NCBI RefSeq assembly: GCF_009859475.1
Contig: NZ_CP044549.1
Location: 248,001-312,000, forward strand
Direction of reading: 5' to 3'
From: Hydrogenophaga sp. BPS33
GTDB lineage: Bacteria > Pseudomonadota > Gammaproteobacteria > Burkholderiales > Burkholderiaceae_C
DNA: 64,000 bases
In this document: positions 8,300 to 17,460 of the stretch, piece after piece
How positions within the stretch are numbered: position 1 is the stretch's first letter
Layout of the letters: the number at the start of each line of letters is the position of its first letter
Made by a program: the position numbers and the translations under genes
Notes under the pieces: generated by a model
Databases searched by the model: none
The model's input: the letters and a program-made list of their open reading frames with translations, nothing else
Told to the model about the DNA's origin: nothing

Positions 8300-8722
8300 C
8301 TATCTGGGGGCCAGCACCGCCATCGTGATGCGCGAAACGCAGGTCAGTTCGCCCGCGTCGTTCGTCAGATCGATCTGCCACACCTGCGTGGTGCGGCCCA
8401 CGTGCACCGGGCGCGTCACCCCAGTCACCCAGCCGGCGGTGGCCCCCTTGAGGTGGTTGGCGTTGATGTCCAGCCCCACCGCCCGGTGTCCTTCGGGGCA
8501 GCTGTAGGCGGCGCCACACGAGCCCAGTGTTTCCGCCAGCACCACGCTCACGCCCCCGTGCAGCAAGCCATAGGGCTGCTTGGTGCGCTTGTCCACCGGA
8601 ATGCGCGCGCGGATGAAGTCCGGGCCGACCTCGAGGAATTCGATGCCGAGGTGCTGCACGGCGGTATCGTGGTGGATGGCGGTGAGTTCTTCCACCGAGA
8701 TGGGTTTTTTCCAGACGGACAA
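8300..8722 (-). CDS. PaaI/YbdB-like hotdog-fold thioesterase
   Basis: 140 residues. The motif PYGLLHGGVSVVLAETLGS is the active-site region of hotdog acyl-CoA thioesterases of the PaaI/EntH/YbdB group, with the catalytic acidic residue in LAETLGS. GLDINANHLKGAT and RTTQVWQID follow as in the family. No ATG fits. A TTG at 8722, 7 bases after AGGAG, gives MSVWKKPISVEEL and is the best start. The probable role is hydrolysis of aromatic or hydroxyphenylacetyl-type CoA esters. The gene lies between the metal ATPase and the divergent AsmA-like gene. Confidence 0.85.
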   Translation of the reverse strand: MSVWKKPISVEELTAIHHDTAVQHLGIEFLEVGPDFIRARIPVDKRTKQPYGLLHGGVSVVLAETLGSCGAAYSCPEGHRAVGLDINANHLKGATAGWVTGVTRPVHVGRTTQVWQIDLTNDAGELTCVSRITMAVLAPR

Positions 8723-8836
8723 GGTGATGCTCCTGTGAGTGATGCCGCCACTATAGGAAATCTCCGAAGCCCCGCGCGGCCTGCGCCTACAAGGCAGGCG
8801 GGGCCGGGCCGGCAAGATGCCGCCTGGAGCCAAACC

Positions 8837-10126
8837 ATGAAAACCGCCGCACGCCGCTGGGCCATCGCCGCGACCGCCCTGCTGGGGGTGCTGGTCGTCG
8901 GGGCCTGGCTGCTCGCGCGTTCCTATGTGCCCAGCAACGAGGAGCTTGCGCGCCGCGTGGAAAGCGAGTTCGAAGCGCGCATGGGGCAAGCCCTGGTGGT
9001 TCGAGAGGCCCGCTGGCGCGTGCGCGGCACGCCCGTGATCGAGCTGCGGGATGTGCACACGGTGCAGCCGGGCGAGGCCGGGATTCGCGCGAAACGTCTC
9101 GCCATCTATCCGCAGCTCCTGCCTCTGCTGGACAAACGCCTGGTGATCGACCGCCTGGAGGTCGACGGGGCCGACGTGCCGCGCCAGGCGCTGGCCGCCT
9201 ACCGCAACAAGCTGCAGGACGCCCACGACGACCAGAGCGCCAGCGTGGTGCTGCGCCACCTGGCCTTCAAGGACCTGACCTACACCTCGTACAGCGGCGT
9301 GCCGCTGCGCTACGACGGTGACGTCACCTTCAACGAGACCGATCGGCTGCCACAACATGTGTCGCTGCGCCGCTCCGATGCGCGCACGCCCGCGACGTTG
9401 GAGGCCACGCGCGATGGCAAGTCCGACGACGGTGCCGATGTCTACCGGCTGCAACTGCAGGCCGGTGGGGGCACGGCACGTGGGCAAGCGCGGCTGGCCA
9501 CTTCGAAGGGGGGACGCATGACCCTGACCGGTGAACTCACACCGCGCCAGGTGGAGATCCAGGCCCTGCTGGAGAGCTTCGAGCGCCGCTCGGTCGTCGG
9601 TGGCAGGGCGTCGGGCGAGACCACATTGCGCGCCGAGGGCGACACGGTGGGCGAGCTGTTCCGTTCGCTGCGCACGCGCAGCACCTTGCAGGTAGAGGGT
9701 GCGCGGCTGCTGCGCGTCGATCTGGACAAGGCCATCAAGTCGCTGGGCGAGGACCGCACGGGTGAGACGCCGCTGGACCGCCTGAGCGGCGTCATGGTCA
9801 CGCAAAACACGGCGCAAGGCCTCAAGACCAGCTTCACCCAGGTGGAGGCGGTGGCGGGCAGCTACAGCGCGAGCGGTGAAGCCACTCTGTACCGCCGGCA
9901 GATCCAGGCCAAAGGCCGGCTGGAGGCGGCGGGCGGCGTGGTCGATGTGCCCTTCTCGGCGCACGGGCCCACGCGCGATCCAACGTTCGAGATGGCCTGG
10001 GGCTCGATTGCGGGCGCGGCCATTGGCACGGCCGTGCTGCCAGGTATCGGCACCTTCATCGGCGCGAAGATCGGTGGCGCGGTCAGCGAGCCGCCACCGA
10101 TTCCGCCGGCGCGCGAGCGCCGGTGA
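8837..10126 (+). CDS. AsmA-like envelope protein
   Basis: 429 residues with an N-terminal signal anchor (residues 8-28, WAIAATALLGVLVVGAWLLA). A long beta-rich region follows, with the repeated amphipathic pattern of AsmA/TamB-like bridge proteins (VREARWRVRGTPVIELRDV, LLDKRLVIDRLEVDGADVP). The C-terminus carries a Gly/Ala-rich segment (IAGAAIGTAVLPGIGTFIGA) and a proline-rich end. Members of this superfamily are thought to help lipid transport between inner and outer membranes. The assignment rests on architecture more than on precise motifs. It converges with the uracil permease, 4 bp apart. Confidence 0.7.
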   Translation: MKTAARRWAIAATALLGVLVVGAWLLARSYVPSNEELARRVESEFEARMGQALVVREARWRVRGTPVIELRDVHTVQPGEAGIRAKRLAIYPQLLPLLDKRLVIDRLEVDGADVPRQALAAYRNKLQDAHDDQSASVVLRHLAFKDLTYTSYSGVPLRYDGDVTFNETDRLPQHVSLRRSDARTPATLEATRDGKSDDGADVYRLQLQAGGGTARGQARLATSKGGRMTLTGELTPRQVEIQALLESFERRSVVGGRASGETTLRAEGDTVGELFRSLRTRSTLQVEGARLLRVDLDKAIKSLGEDRTGETPLDRLSGVMVTQNTAQGLKTSFTQVEAVAGSYSASGEATLYRRQIQAKGRLEAAGGVVDVPFSAHGPTRDPTFEMAWGSIAGAAIGTAVLPGIGTFIGAKIGGAVSEPPPIPPARERR

Positions 10127-10130
10127 GCGA

Positions 10131-11438
10131 TCAGGCTTTGTCGCGGGAGGATGCCCCGCCACGGTTGAGCAACGCGTACAGGATGATCGCGCCGAAGGTC
10201 GCGGTACCGATGCCGCCCAGGGCGAAGCCGCCGAACTTCAGCGTGTAGTCGCCCGTGCCCAGGATCAGCGTGATCGCCGCCACGAGCAGGTTCTTGTTGT
10301 CGGAGAAATCGACCTTGTTGTCGACCCAGATCTTCGCGCCCGCGATCGCGATCAAACCGAACACCACGATGGACACGCCGCCCATCACGGCCAGCGGAAT
10401 GGCCTGGATCAGCGCGCCGAACTTGGGCGAGAAGCCGAGCAGGATCGCCATCAGGCCGGCGACGAAGAAGATCGCGGTGGAATAGATCTTGGTCGCGGCC
10501 ATCACGCCGATGTTCTCGGCGTAGGTGGTCACGCCGGTGCCACCCGCGCTGCCGGCCACCATGGTGGCCACGCCATCGCCGATGAAAGCTCGGCCCATGT
10601 ACTGGTCCAGGTTGCGACCGGTCATCGCGGTCACGGCCTTGATGTGGCCGAGGTTCTCTGCCACCAGGATGATGGCCACCGGCGCGATCAGCAGCATGGC
10701 GTTGGCCTGGAACACCAGCGCGCTGAAGTTCGGCATGCCGAACCACGCGGCGCTGGCAATGCCCGAGAGGTCCAGCGGCTTGCCCATGCCCAGACCGTTG
10801 GTGAGCACGGCGTAGACGATGCTCGCGATGATCAGGCCCATGAGGATGAGCAGGCGTTGCAGCATGCCGCGCGTGAACACGGCCACCAGCGCCACGCAGA
10901 CGAAGGTGATGCCCTGCATCCACGCATCGAAGCCAGTGGGCGCCATGTTCTTGATCGGGATGCCGGCCAGGTTCAGGCCGATCACCGCCACCACCGCGCC
11001 GGTGACCACCGGCGGCATGAAGCGCTCGATCCAGCCCGTGCCCACGGCCTGCACGACCACGCCGATGAGGGTGTAGACCAGGCCGCAGGCGATGATGCCG
11101 CCCAGGGCCACGCCCAGGTTGGCGTTGGGCCCCGGGCCTGCGTAGCCGCTGGCCGCGATCACCACGCCGATGAAGGCGAAGCTCGAGCCCAGGTAGCTCG
11201 GCACCTTGCCGCCGGTGACGATGAAGAAGATCAGCGTGCCGATGCCGCTCATGAGGATGGCGACGTTCGGATCGAAGCCCATCAGGATGGGGGCGAGCAC
11301 GGTGGCGCCGAACATGGCGATCAGGTGCTGCACGCCCATCACCGCGGTCTGCGGCCAGGGCAATCGTTCATCGGGTGCGATCACGCCGCCGTTGGCGAGC
11401 GTGGCGGCGTTCTTCTCGGTCCAGCTGAACATGCCCAT
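10131..11438 (-). CDS. Uracil/xanthine permease, NCS2 family (UraA-like)
   Basis: 435 residues, largely membrane-embedded (about 14 expected segments). Visible signatures are the N-terminal AVMGVQHLIAMFGATVLAP with the NCS2 helix-1 motif, the central NLGHIKAVTAM and the GGTGVTTYAENIGVMAATKI block typical of UraA/PyrP nucleobase:H+ symporters. It most likely imports uracil. The ATG at 11438 follows a GAGGAGA-like ribosome-binding site. It stands alone, with no pyrimidine-catabolic genes next to it. Confidence 0.9.
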   Translation of the reverse strand: MGMFSWTEKNAATLANGGVIAPDERLPWPQTAVMGVQHLIAMFGATVLAPILMGFDPNVAILMSGIGTLIFFIVTGGKVPSYLGSSFAFIGVVIAASGYAGPGPNANLGVALGGIIACGLVYTLIGVVVQAVGTGWIERFMPPVVTGAVVAVIGLNLAGIPIKNMAPTGFDAWMQGITFVCVALVAVFTRGMLQRLLILMGLIIASIVYAVLTNGLGMGKPLDLSGIASAAWFGMPNFSALVFQANAMLLIAPVAIILVAENLGHIKAVTAMTGRNLDQYMGRAFIGDGVATMVAGSAGGTGVTTYAENIGVMAATKIYSTAIFFVAGLMAILLGFSPKFGALIQAIPLAVMGGVSIVVFGLIAIAGAKIWVDNKVDFSDNKNLLVAAITLILGTGDYTLKFGGFALGGIGTATFGAIILYALLNRGGASSRDKA

Positions 11439-11559
11439 GCGAGCTTCTCCTCGTTGTTGTGTCGGTTTTCAGGCGCGGTTGCGCCGGCGGGCATTGTGCC
11501 CGCAAAGCCCGCAAAACGATGTCCCGCGAGAAGCGGGACGGCCTGTTCAGGCGCCGATC

Positions 11560-12894
11560 TCAGGAACCGATGGCCGGCAGCACCTCACCCCGGCTTTCCC
11601 CAAAGCCGATGCGCGCCGCGCCCGGCTTCTCGCACCAGCCGCGCAGGATCACCGTGTCGCCGTCTTCCAGGAAACGCCGCGCGCCGCCGATGCCCGGCAG
11701 GGGCACGTCGCGCGTGCCGCCGGCGCTGAGTTCCACGATCGCGCCCGCTTCGGACGGCGTGGGGCCGGAGATGGTGCCCGTGCCCAGCAGGTCGCCGGAC
11801 TGCAGGTTGCAGCCGTTCACCGTGTGTTGCGCCAGCATCTGCGCGATGGTCCAGTACTGGTGCTTGAAGCTCGTGGCCGAGAGCCGGTCGGCGGCGACGC
11901 CGCGTGTGCGGTGTTCGCGCGATTCGAGCCGCACTTCGAGTTGCACGTCCACGCCGCCTTGCGCGCTGTTGGCCGGGCTGTCGAGGTAGGCCAGCGGCTG
12001 TGGCTCGTCGGCCGGGTGGGCGAAGGGCACGCGGTAGGGCGCCAGCGCTTCCATCGTCACGATCCAGGGCGAGACCGTGGTGCAGAAGTTCTTGCCCAGG
12101 AAAGGCCCGAGCGGATCCATTTCCCAGAACTGGTGGTCGCGCGCGGACCAGTCGTTGAGCAGGCACATGCCGAAGATGTGCTGCTCGGCTTCGGCCAGCG
12201 GAATCGGCGTGCCCATGGCGTTGCCCGGGCCGACGTAGAAGCCCATCTCCAGCTCGTAGTCCAGCCGCTTGCACGCGCCGTACACCGGGGCTTCCATGCC
12301 CGGCGCGCGCGCCTGGCCCATGGGGCGGCGAAACGCCGTGCCGCTGATCACCACGCTGGAGGCGCGGCCGTGGTACGCGATCGGGATCCACTGGAAGTTG
12401 GGCGTGAGCGGGTTGTCCGGGCGGATCACGCGGCCCACGTTGCGCGCGTGGTGGATCGAGGTGTAGAAGTCGGTGTAGTCGCCGATGCGCGTGGGCACGC
12501 GGTGCTCCACCTCGGCCTGCGGCACCAGGCTCTCGCGCAGCGTGGTCACACCAGGACCGCTGGCGCCCGTCTTGAGCAAGTCGAACAGCGCGTGGCGCAA
12601 TGCCCGCCAAGCGGCAGGGCCCATCGCCAGAAGGTCATTCAACGCATCGCTCGCGCAAGCATTCGCGGCCTGCGCGGCCGTGCCCGAGACGGCATTGCCG
12701 CGCGCGACCGCGGCCAGGTCGATCACCTGGTCGCCAATGGCCACGCCACCGCGAAACGCCTCGTTCGATCCCCGGCGGCGGAACACGCCGAAGGGCAGGT
12801 TCTGGATCGGAAAGTCCGTGCCCGGCGCGTTGGCCGATTCGAGCCAGCTGCGGGTGTTGGCGTCGTGTGTGTGGTTCAGTTCCATGGTGTTCAT
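11560..12894 (-). CDS. Fumarylacetoacetase
   Basis: 444 residues, the full two-domain length of FAH. The small N-terminal domain (NLPFGVFRRRGSNEAFRGGVAIG) precedes the catalytic FAH domain with YTDFYTSIHHARNVGR, FRRPMGQ, LDYELEMGFYVG, NDWSARDHQFWE and QSGDLLGTGTISGP, which carry the metal ligands and the catalytic His. FAH splits fumarylacetoacetate into fumarate and acetoacetate, the last step of homogentisate breakdown. It is the final gene of an eight-gene operon, and its ATG overlaps the stop of the cyclase gene by 4 bp. No homogentisate dioxygenase is present in the window, so the operon may process another fumarylacetoacetate-type compound. Confidence 0.93.
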   Translation of the reverse strand: MNTMELNHTHDANTRSWLESANAPGTDFPIQNLPFGVFRRRGSNEAFRGGVAIGDQVIDLAAVARGNAVSGTAAQAANACASDALNDLLAMGPAAWRALRHALFDLLKTGASGPGVTTLRESLVPQAEVEHRVPTRIGDYTDFYTSIHHARNVGRVIRPDNPLTPNFQWIPIAYHGRASSVVISGTAFRRPMGQARAPGMEAPVYGACKRLDYELEMGFYVGPGNAMGTPIPLAEAEQHIFGMCLLNDWSARDHQFWEMDPLGPFLGKNFCTTVSPWIVTMEALAPYRVPFAHPADEPQPLAYLDSPANSAQGGVDVQLEVRLESREHRTRGVAADRLSATSFKHQYWTIAQMLAQHTVNGCNLQSGDLLGTGTISGPTPSEAGAIVELSAGGTRDVPLPGIGGARRFLEDGDTVILRGWCEKPGAARIGFGESRGEVLPAIGS

Positions 12895-13691
12895 GCGGTG
12901 AGAGCGTCGTCGAAGATGGCGACCGCGCGCGTCCAGCCAGCGGAGGCGCCGCGGATCTTGTGCGGGAAGCAGGAAATGAAGAAGCCCGTGGGCGGCAGAC
13001 TCTCCAGGTTGTGCAGCTTCTCGATGTGGCAGTAGCCGATGTCGCGCCCGGCCTTGTGGCCTTCCCAGATCAGGCCGGCGTCCTGTGTGGCGGCGTATTT
13101 CTCGGCGGTATAGACGAAGGGCGCGTCCCAGCTCCAGGCGTCGGTGCCGGTCAGGCGCACGCCGCGCTCCAGCAAATACATGGTGGCCTCGTAGCCCATG
13201 CCGCAGCCGGCCGAGACGAAGTCGTTGTGGCCATAGCGCGAACCGGCGCGCGTGTTCACCACCACGATCTCCAGCGGCGTGAGCGTGTGGCCGATGCGCG
13301 CGAGTTCGGCCTCGACATCGGCGGCGGTCACCACATAGCCGTCGGCGAAGTGGCGAAAGTCCAGCTTCACGCCCGGCTGGAAGCACCACTCCAGCGGCAC
13401 CTCGTCGATGGTGATGGCCGGCTTCTTCTCGCCCAGCGCCTTGTCCATGGTGCTGTGGAAGTGGTAGGGCGCGTCCAGGTGCGTGCCGTTGTGCGTGGAC
13501 AGTTGCACCATTTCCACCGCCCAGACGTCGCCGTCGGGCAGGTCTTCCTGTTTCAGGCCGGGGAAGAACGGGGCCATCTGCTCGAACGAGTTCTTGTGGT
13601 CGAAGTACTGGATCTTGGGCGCGAACGCGGGCGGGTCGCTCACCACGTCGTTTTCAAGATAGATGGACAGGTCGACGAATTTGCGGGGCAT
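12891..13691 (-). CDS. Cyclase-family metal-dependent hydrolase (kynurenine formamidase-like)
   Basis: 266 residues. STHNGTHLDAPYH (residues 65-77) is the HxGTHxDxPxH metal-binding motif of the cyclase/KynB family. VVVNTRAGSRYG and DAWSWDAPF are further family segments. Members hydrolyse amides or lactones or catalyse cyclisations, with bound divalent metal. The operon setting, beside GST, FAH and a lactonase-like protein, suggests hydrolysis of an open or cyclic intermediate in a carboxylic-acid pathway. The exact reaction cannot be told from sequence. The stop overlaps the FAH start. Confidence 0.88.
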   Translation of the reverse strand: MPRKFVDLSIYLENDVVSDPPAFAPKIQYFDHKNSFEQMAPFFPGLKQEDLPDGDVWAVEMVQLSTHNGTHLDAPYHFHSTMDKALGEKKPAITIDEVPLEWCFQPGVKLDFRHFADGYVVTAADVEAELARIGHTLTPLEIVVVNTRAGSRYGHNDFVSAGCGMGYEATMYLLERGVRLTGTDAWSWDAPFVYTAEKYAATQDAGLIWEGHKAGRDIGYCHIEKLHNLESLPPTGFFISCFPHKIRGASAGWTRAVAIFDDALTA

Positions 13692-13711
13692 GGGGGGTCC
13701 AGAGCGTGGTT

Positions 13712-14440
13712 TCAGCAGGTGGGGCCGAGGTCCCGTGTGCCGGGGTAGTAGGTGGTGGCGAAGGCGGGGCGCGCCTGCAGCCGTCGGTACCAGTCGGTCA
13801 CGCGCGGCAGGTCTTTCCATTGGCCTTGCAGCGACAGGTCTTCCATGCGCACGATGCTGGGCATGACGCTGATGTCGGCCAGCGTGAAGCTGTCGTGCGC
13901 CAGCCATTCGGTTTTCTCTAGCGCGCGCTCCATGCGCTCAAGCGTGTCGCGCAGGCGGCGCACGGCAGCGTCCACCTCTTCTTGTGGAAAGCCGGTGCGG
14001 CCCATCTGGAGGTAAAAGTCGCGCCGCACCGGCAGGCGCTCGGCATGCTCGCGGAATTGCTCGTCGGTGTAGCCGCTGTACTTCATGACGAAATAGGCGT
14101 TGAAGGAGGGGTAGCGGATCGATGGCGTGGGCACTTCATCGATGTACTGCCGCCAGGCTCGCATGTGCGCCAGCTCGACCTTGTTGGACGGGCGCAGGGG
14201 CCGCTCGGGGAACACGTCTTCCAGGTATTCGTTGATGACCGAGGAGTCCACCACCACGCCGCCGTCGTGGACCAACGTGGGCACGACGCCGTTCGGGTTC
14301 AGCTTCAGGTACTCCGGTTTGAGCTGGTCGAAGTTGCTGAAGATCAGGCGGTGGTCCACCCAGTCCAGCTGTTTCTCGGCGAGCGACATGCGCACCTTCT
14401 GGCTGCAGGTGGAGATGGGGGCGTTGTAGAGCTCGAGCAT
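13712..14440 (-). CDS. Glutathione S-transferase family protein
   Basis: 242 residues. An N-terminal thioredoxin-like domain with STCSQKVRMSLAEK (active-site Ser/Cys region) and NPNGVVPTLVHDGGVVVDSSVI (glutathione-binding cis-Pro and DSS) precedes the helical C-terminal domain, with FTLADISVMPSI at its core. In an operon ending with fumarylacetoacetase, a GST would plausibly act as a maleylacetoacetate-type cis-trans isomerase. The first motif differs somewhat from classic zeta-class enzymes, so ether cleavage or another glutathione-dependent step is possible. A good AGGAGA ribosome-binding site precedes the ATG. Confidence 0.88.
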   Translation of the reverse strand: MLELYNAPISTCSQKVRMSLAEKQLDWVDHRLIFSNFDQLKPEYLKLNPNGVVPTLVHDGGVVVDSSVINEYLEDVFPERPLRPSNKVELAHMRAWRQYIDEVPTPSIRYPSFNAYFVMKYSGYTDEQFREHAERLPVRRDFYLQMGRTGFPQEEVDAAVRRLRDTLERMERALEKTEWLAHDSFTLADISVMPSIVRMEDLSLQGQWKDLPRVTDWYRRLQARPAFATTYYPGTRDLGPTC

Positions 14441-14462
14441 GGAAGTCTCCTGTGGGTTGGTC

Positions 14463-15521
14463 TTAACGTGCAGCGTCCCAGTGCACCATGGGCAGCCCCG
14501 CGACTGGGGACTGGAAATACGGGATGCGCGTGCCCAGCAGGCTGCCCAGGTACACCGTGCGCAGGTCGGGCCCGCCGAAGGTGATGCTGGCCATCCAAGG
14601 CGCAATGCTCCCGTGCGCGCGCTGCATGTCTTCGGCGCTGGCGGTGCCGTCCTGCATGCGTTGCACCAGTGCACGGGCCGGCTCGCCGTTGCTGTCGTCC
14701 AGCAACAGGCGCTTATCGCCTTGCGGCGTGAGGGCGATCAACTGGTCGACCATCACCAGCGTGCACCAGAGGTTGCCGAAGCTGTCGAAGGCGATGCCGT
14801 CGGGCGGGCCGCCCAGGTGCGAAGGGCCGAAGACTTCGCGGTCGGTGAGTCGCACGCCCGCAGCGGCGGACTCGTCAAGCCGCATGCGTGTGATGTGAGG
14901 GCCGGTGGTCTCGACGATGTAGAGCCATTCCTCGCGCGCATCCAGCCGCACCTCGTTGGTGAAGTGAAAACCCTCGGCCACCACGCGCAGGCCGTGTTCG
15001 TCGATCACCGCGATGTAGCCGTCTTTCACGCGGCGCGCGGCGGCGGCGGTCCAGGGGTTCACGCGGGTCGAGACGGTGAGCCAGATGCGGTTGCGCCGGT
15101 CGCGCAGCACAAAGTTGACCTTGCCGATGGGCATGCCGTCGATGCGGTCCACCAGGGTGCGGGTGCGGCCGTCGCGTGCCATCACCTCCAGGCAGTCGGT
15201 GCCGAAGTTGGAGATCAGGATCTCGCCCTCGGCGTTGAAGGCCAGGCCGTTGGGCAGCGTGCCTTGCGTGAACTTGGTTTCGAATGCCTCGGCGGTGGCC
15301 GCGTCGACGCTGGCAAACGCCGTGTCGGCGCGCTGTCCCACGAACCGCTGCGTACCGTCGGCGGCGATGCGCGTCACGCCGCCGCGCGCATCGGCCGCCC
15401 ATAGCGTGCCGTCGCGCTCGGCCAGGATGCACTCGGGTCGTTGCAGGTCCCGGCCGGCGTAGCGGATTGCCGCGCGGTCCACTACAAAGCCGTCGAGCGG
15501 GTTGGGGGCGGGCGCGGTCAT
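14463..15521 (-). CDS. SMP-30/gluconolactonase-like beta-propeller hydrolase
   Basis: 352 residues with the six-bladed propeller features of SMP-30/Gnl/LRE proteins: RPECILAERDGTLWAADARGG, GTLPNGLAFNAEGEILISN, GFHFTNEVRLDAREEWLYIVET and GGPPDGIAFDSFGNLWCT. The acidic and Asn residues that hold the divalent metal are in place (PEC, PNG, TNE, PDG). The family hydrolyses sugar or other lactones. The start overlaps the stop of the TRAP large permease by 4 bp, so uptake and lactone hydrolysis are tightly coupled. The substrate is unknown. Confidence 0.88.
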   Translation of the reverse strand: MTAPAPNPLDGFVVDRAAIRYAGRDLQRPECILAERDGTLWAADARGGVTRIAADGTQRFVGQRADTAFASVDAATAEAFETKFTQGTLPNGLAFNAEGEILISNFGTDCLEVMARDGRTRTLVDRIDGMPIGKVNFVLRDRRNRIWLTVSTRVNPWTAAAARRVKDGYIAVIDEHGLRVVAEGFHFTNEVRLDAREEWLYIVETTGPHITRMRLDESAAAGVRLTDREVFGPSHLGGPPDGIAFDSFGNLWCTLVMVDQLIALTPQGDKRLLLDDSNGEPARALVQRMQDGTASAEDMQRAHGSIAPWMASITFGGPDLRTVYLGSLLGTRIPYFQSPVAGLPMVHWDAAR

Positions 15522-16840
15522 TTGAGCAACACCAGGCTGATCTGCGGGAACGCCATCAGCAGCGCGAGCACCGCCAGCATGGTGAGCGTGAACGGCGCGG
15601 TGCCGCGGAAGATCTCGCCCAGGCTGATGTCCAGCGTCTTGCCGAGCGTGCTCTTGATGACGTAGATGCTGAGCCCGAACGGCGGTGTGAGCAGCCCGAT
15701 CTCCACCGCCACCACGGTGACCACGCCGAACCAGATCAGGTTCAGGTCGAACTGCACCGCCAGCGGCAGCATCAGCGGCAACACGATCAGCAGGATCGAC
15801 GCCGAGTCGATGATGGTGCCCAGCAGGACCACGATCAGCACGTAGATCACCAGGAATGCGACCACGCCGAAGCCGGCGGCCGACATCCATTCCAGCATCG
15901 CCTGCGGCGTGCCGCTCATGGCCAGCATGCGGGTGTAGATGTTGGCGCAGATGATCAGGAAACTCACCGACACGGTGACATGGCCGGTCTCGGTCAGCAC
16001 GCCCCAGAAGCTGCGCAGCGTGAGCTTTCGCCGCATCACGGCGATCACCAGCGCCACCAGCGCGCCGACCGCGCCGGCCTCGGTAGCGGTGAACAGGCCG
16101 GTGTAGATGCCGCCCAGGATGGAGCCGATCAGTACCACGATGGGCACGATCTTCTTGACCATCTCGCCCAGCGGCATGAGCTCACCGTCGTCCACCGCCT
16201 GCGGCACCGCGTCGCGGTAGACCATGCCCGGGCGCAGGTAGGCCATCGCGACAATGACCAGCGCGTAGGCCACGGCCAGCAGCAAGCCGGGCACGATGCC
16301 CGCGGTGAACAGATCGCCCACGGACTGGTCGGACAGAAAGCCGTAGAGGATCATCAGCAGGCTGGGCGGGATCAACATGCCCAGCACCGACGAGCCAGCC
16401 ACCACCCCGACCGCGAACTTGGGCTCGTAGCCGAAGCGCAGCATCTGCGGCACCGCCACGCGGGTGAACACCGCGGCCGAGGCAATGGAAATACCGGTGA
16501 TCGCGGCGAACACCGCGTTGGCCGCCACGGTGGCCACGCCCAGGCCGCCGCGGATGCGTCGGAACGCCTGGTTGGCGACCTCGAACGCGTCCTTGCCGAC
16601 ATCGGCGTATGCCACCAGAAAACCGGTGAGCACAAACAGCGGCACCACGCCGAAGATGTGGCTGGCGATGGAGTCGCTCACCGCCTGCGCGAGCAAGTTG
16701 GCGGCGATGCCAGCGTCGTCGCGGATCAACCAGACCCCGATGAAGCTGAGCAGCCCGAGGGTGATGGAGACGTGCATGCCGGCGTAGATGAACACCAACA
16801 TCAACACCAGCGAGCCCAGGGCAATGGTGACGCTGCTCAT
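15518..16840 (-). CDS. TRAP transporter large permease subunit (DctM)
   Basis: 440 residues, with about 12 hydrophobic segments over the whole length. GVVAGSSVLGMLIPPSLLMILYGFLS is the conserved DctM/ion-transporter-superfamily motif, and TPPFGLSIYVIKS is the second, in the C-terminal repeat. It forms the ion-driven import channel of a tripartite ATP-independent periplasmic transporter, with the DctQ and DctP proteins encoded just upstream in the same operon. TRAP systems usually import C4-dicarboxylates, keto acids, sugar acids or aromatic acids. Confidence 0.95.
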   Translation of the reverse strand: MSSVTIALGSLVLMLVFIYAGMHVSITLGLLSFIGVWLIRDDAGIAANLLAQAVSDSIASHIFGVVPLFVLTGFLVAYADVGKDAFEVANQAFRRIRGGLGVATVAANAVFAAITGISIASAAVFTRVAVPQMLRFGYEPKFAVGVVAGSSVLGMLIPPSLLMILYGFLSDQSVGDLFTAGIVPGLLLAVAYALVIVAMAYLRPGMVYRDAVPQAVDDGELMPLGEMVKKIVPIVVLIGSILGGIYTGLFTATEAGAVGALVALVIAVMRRKLTLRSFWGVLTETGHVTVSVSFLIICANIYTRMLAMSGTPQAMLEWMSAAGFGVVAFLVIYVLIVVLLGTIIDSASILLIVLPLMLPLAVQFDLNLIWFGVVTVVAVEIGLLTPPFGLSIYVIKSTLGKTLDISLGEIFRGTAPFTLTMLAVLALLMAFPQISLVLLK

Positions 16841-16862
16841 GGGACGACCTTCCGTGCGGGGC

Positions 16863-17459
16863 TCATGCCGTGGCTCCCGGTTGGCGGCGGCGGGCCAGGC
16901 GGCGCAGATCCATCCACGCCAGCAGCCCGAAGCACAGCGCCGTGGCCGTCAAGCCCACCAGCGTGATCAGACGCACCGGCCACACCGGTGCCTGGAAGTC
17001 GCCAATGGCGCCGACGTATTCGCGGATGCGGATCGATTCCACCAGCGGCTCCCAGCTCGCCAGCAGGATGACCACCATCAGCGCCAGGCCCACGGCGTGG
17101 AACAGTGCATGCAGTGCATCGTTCAGCGCGGGGCGGGTGCGCTTGAGCCGATCGAGCAGGATGTCGGCGCGTGTGAAGCGGCCGGTGCGCAAGGTGTCGC
17201 TCAACTGCAGGAACACGATGCCCACGATGGACAGCGACACCAGCTCGGTGACGCCGCGCACGGGCGCGCTGAGCAGGTTGCGGCCGAACACATCGAGGTT
17301 GATCAGCACCATCAGCGCCAGAATCCACAGGGTACCCAGGGCGTTCATGACGCCGAACAGCCGGTGCAGGCCGAAGGGCAGGGCGGCGCCGTAGGAGTCG
17401 GACGCGCCCGCTCCTTCGGCAGGCGGCGCATCGGCCTGCCGTACAGGGAGTTCGCTCAC
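16863..17459 (-). CDS. TRAP transporter small permease subunit (DctQ)
   Basis: 198 residues with four membrane segments (around residues 35-55, 70-90, 115-135 and 155-175). FGRNLLSAPVRGVTELVSLSIV carries the Asn/Arg and Glu features common to DctQ proteins. It pairs with the large permease encoded 22 bp downstream. It starts 1 bp after the stop of the substrate-binding-protein gene, so the three transporter genes are one transcription unit. Confidence 0.92.
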   Translation of the reverse strand: MSELPVRQADAPPAEGAGASDSYGAALPFGLHRLFGVMNALGTLWILALMVLINLDVFGRNLLSAPVRGVTELVSLSIVGIVFLQLSDTLRTGRFTRADILLDRLKRTRPALNDALHALFHAVGLALMVVILLASWEPLVESIRIREYVGAIGDFQAPVWPVRLITLVGLTATALCFGLLAWMDLRRLARRRQPGATA

Positions 17460-17460
17460 G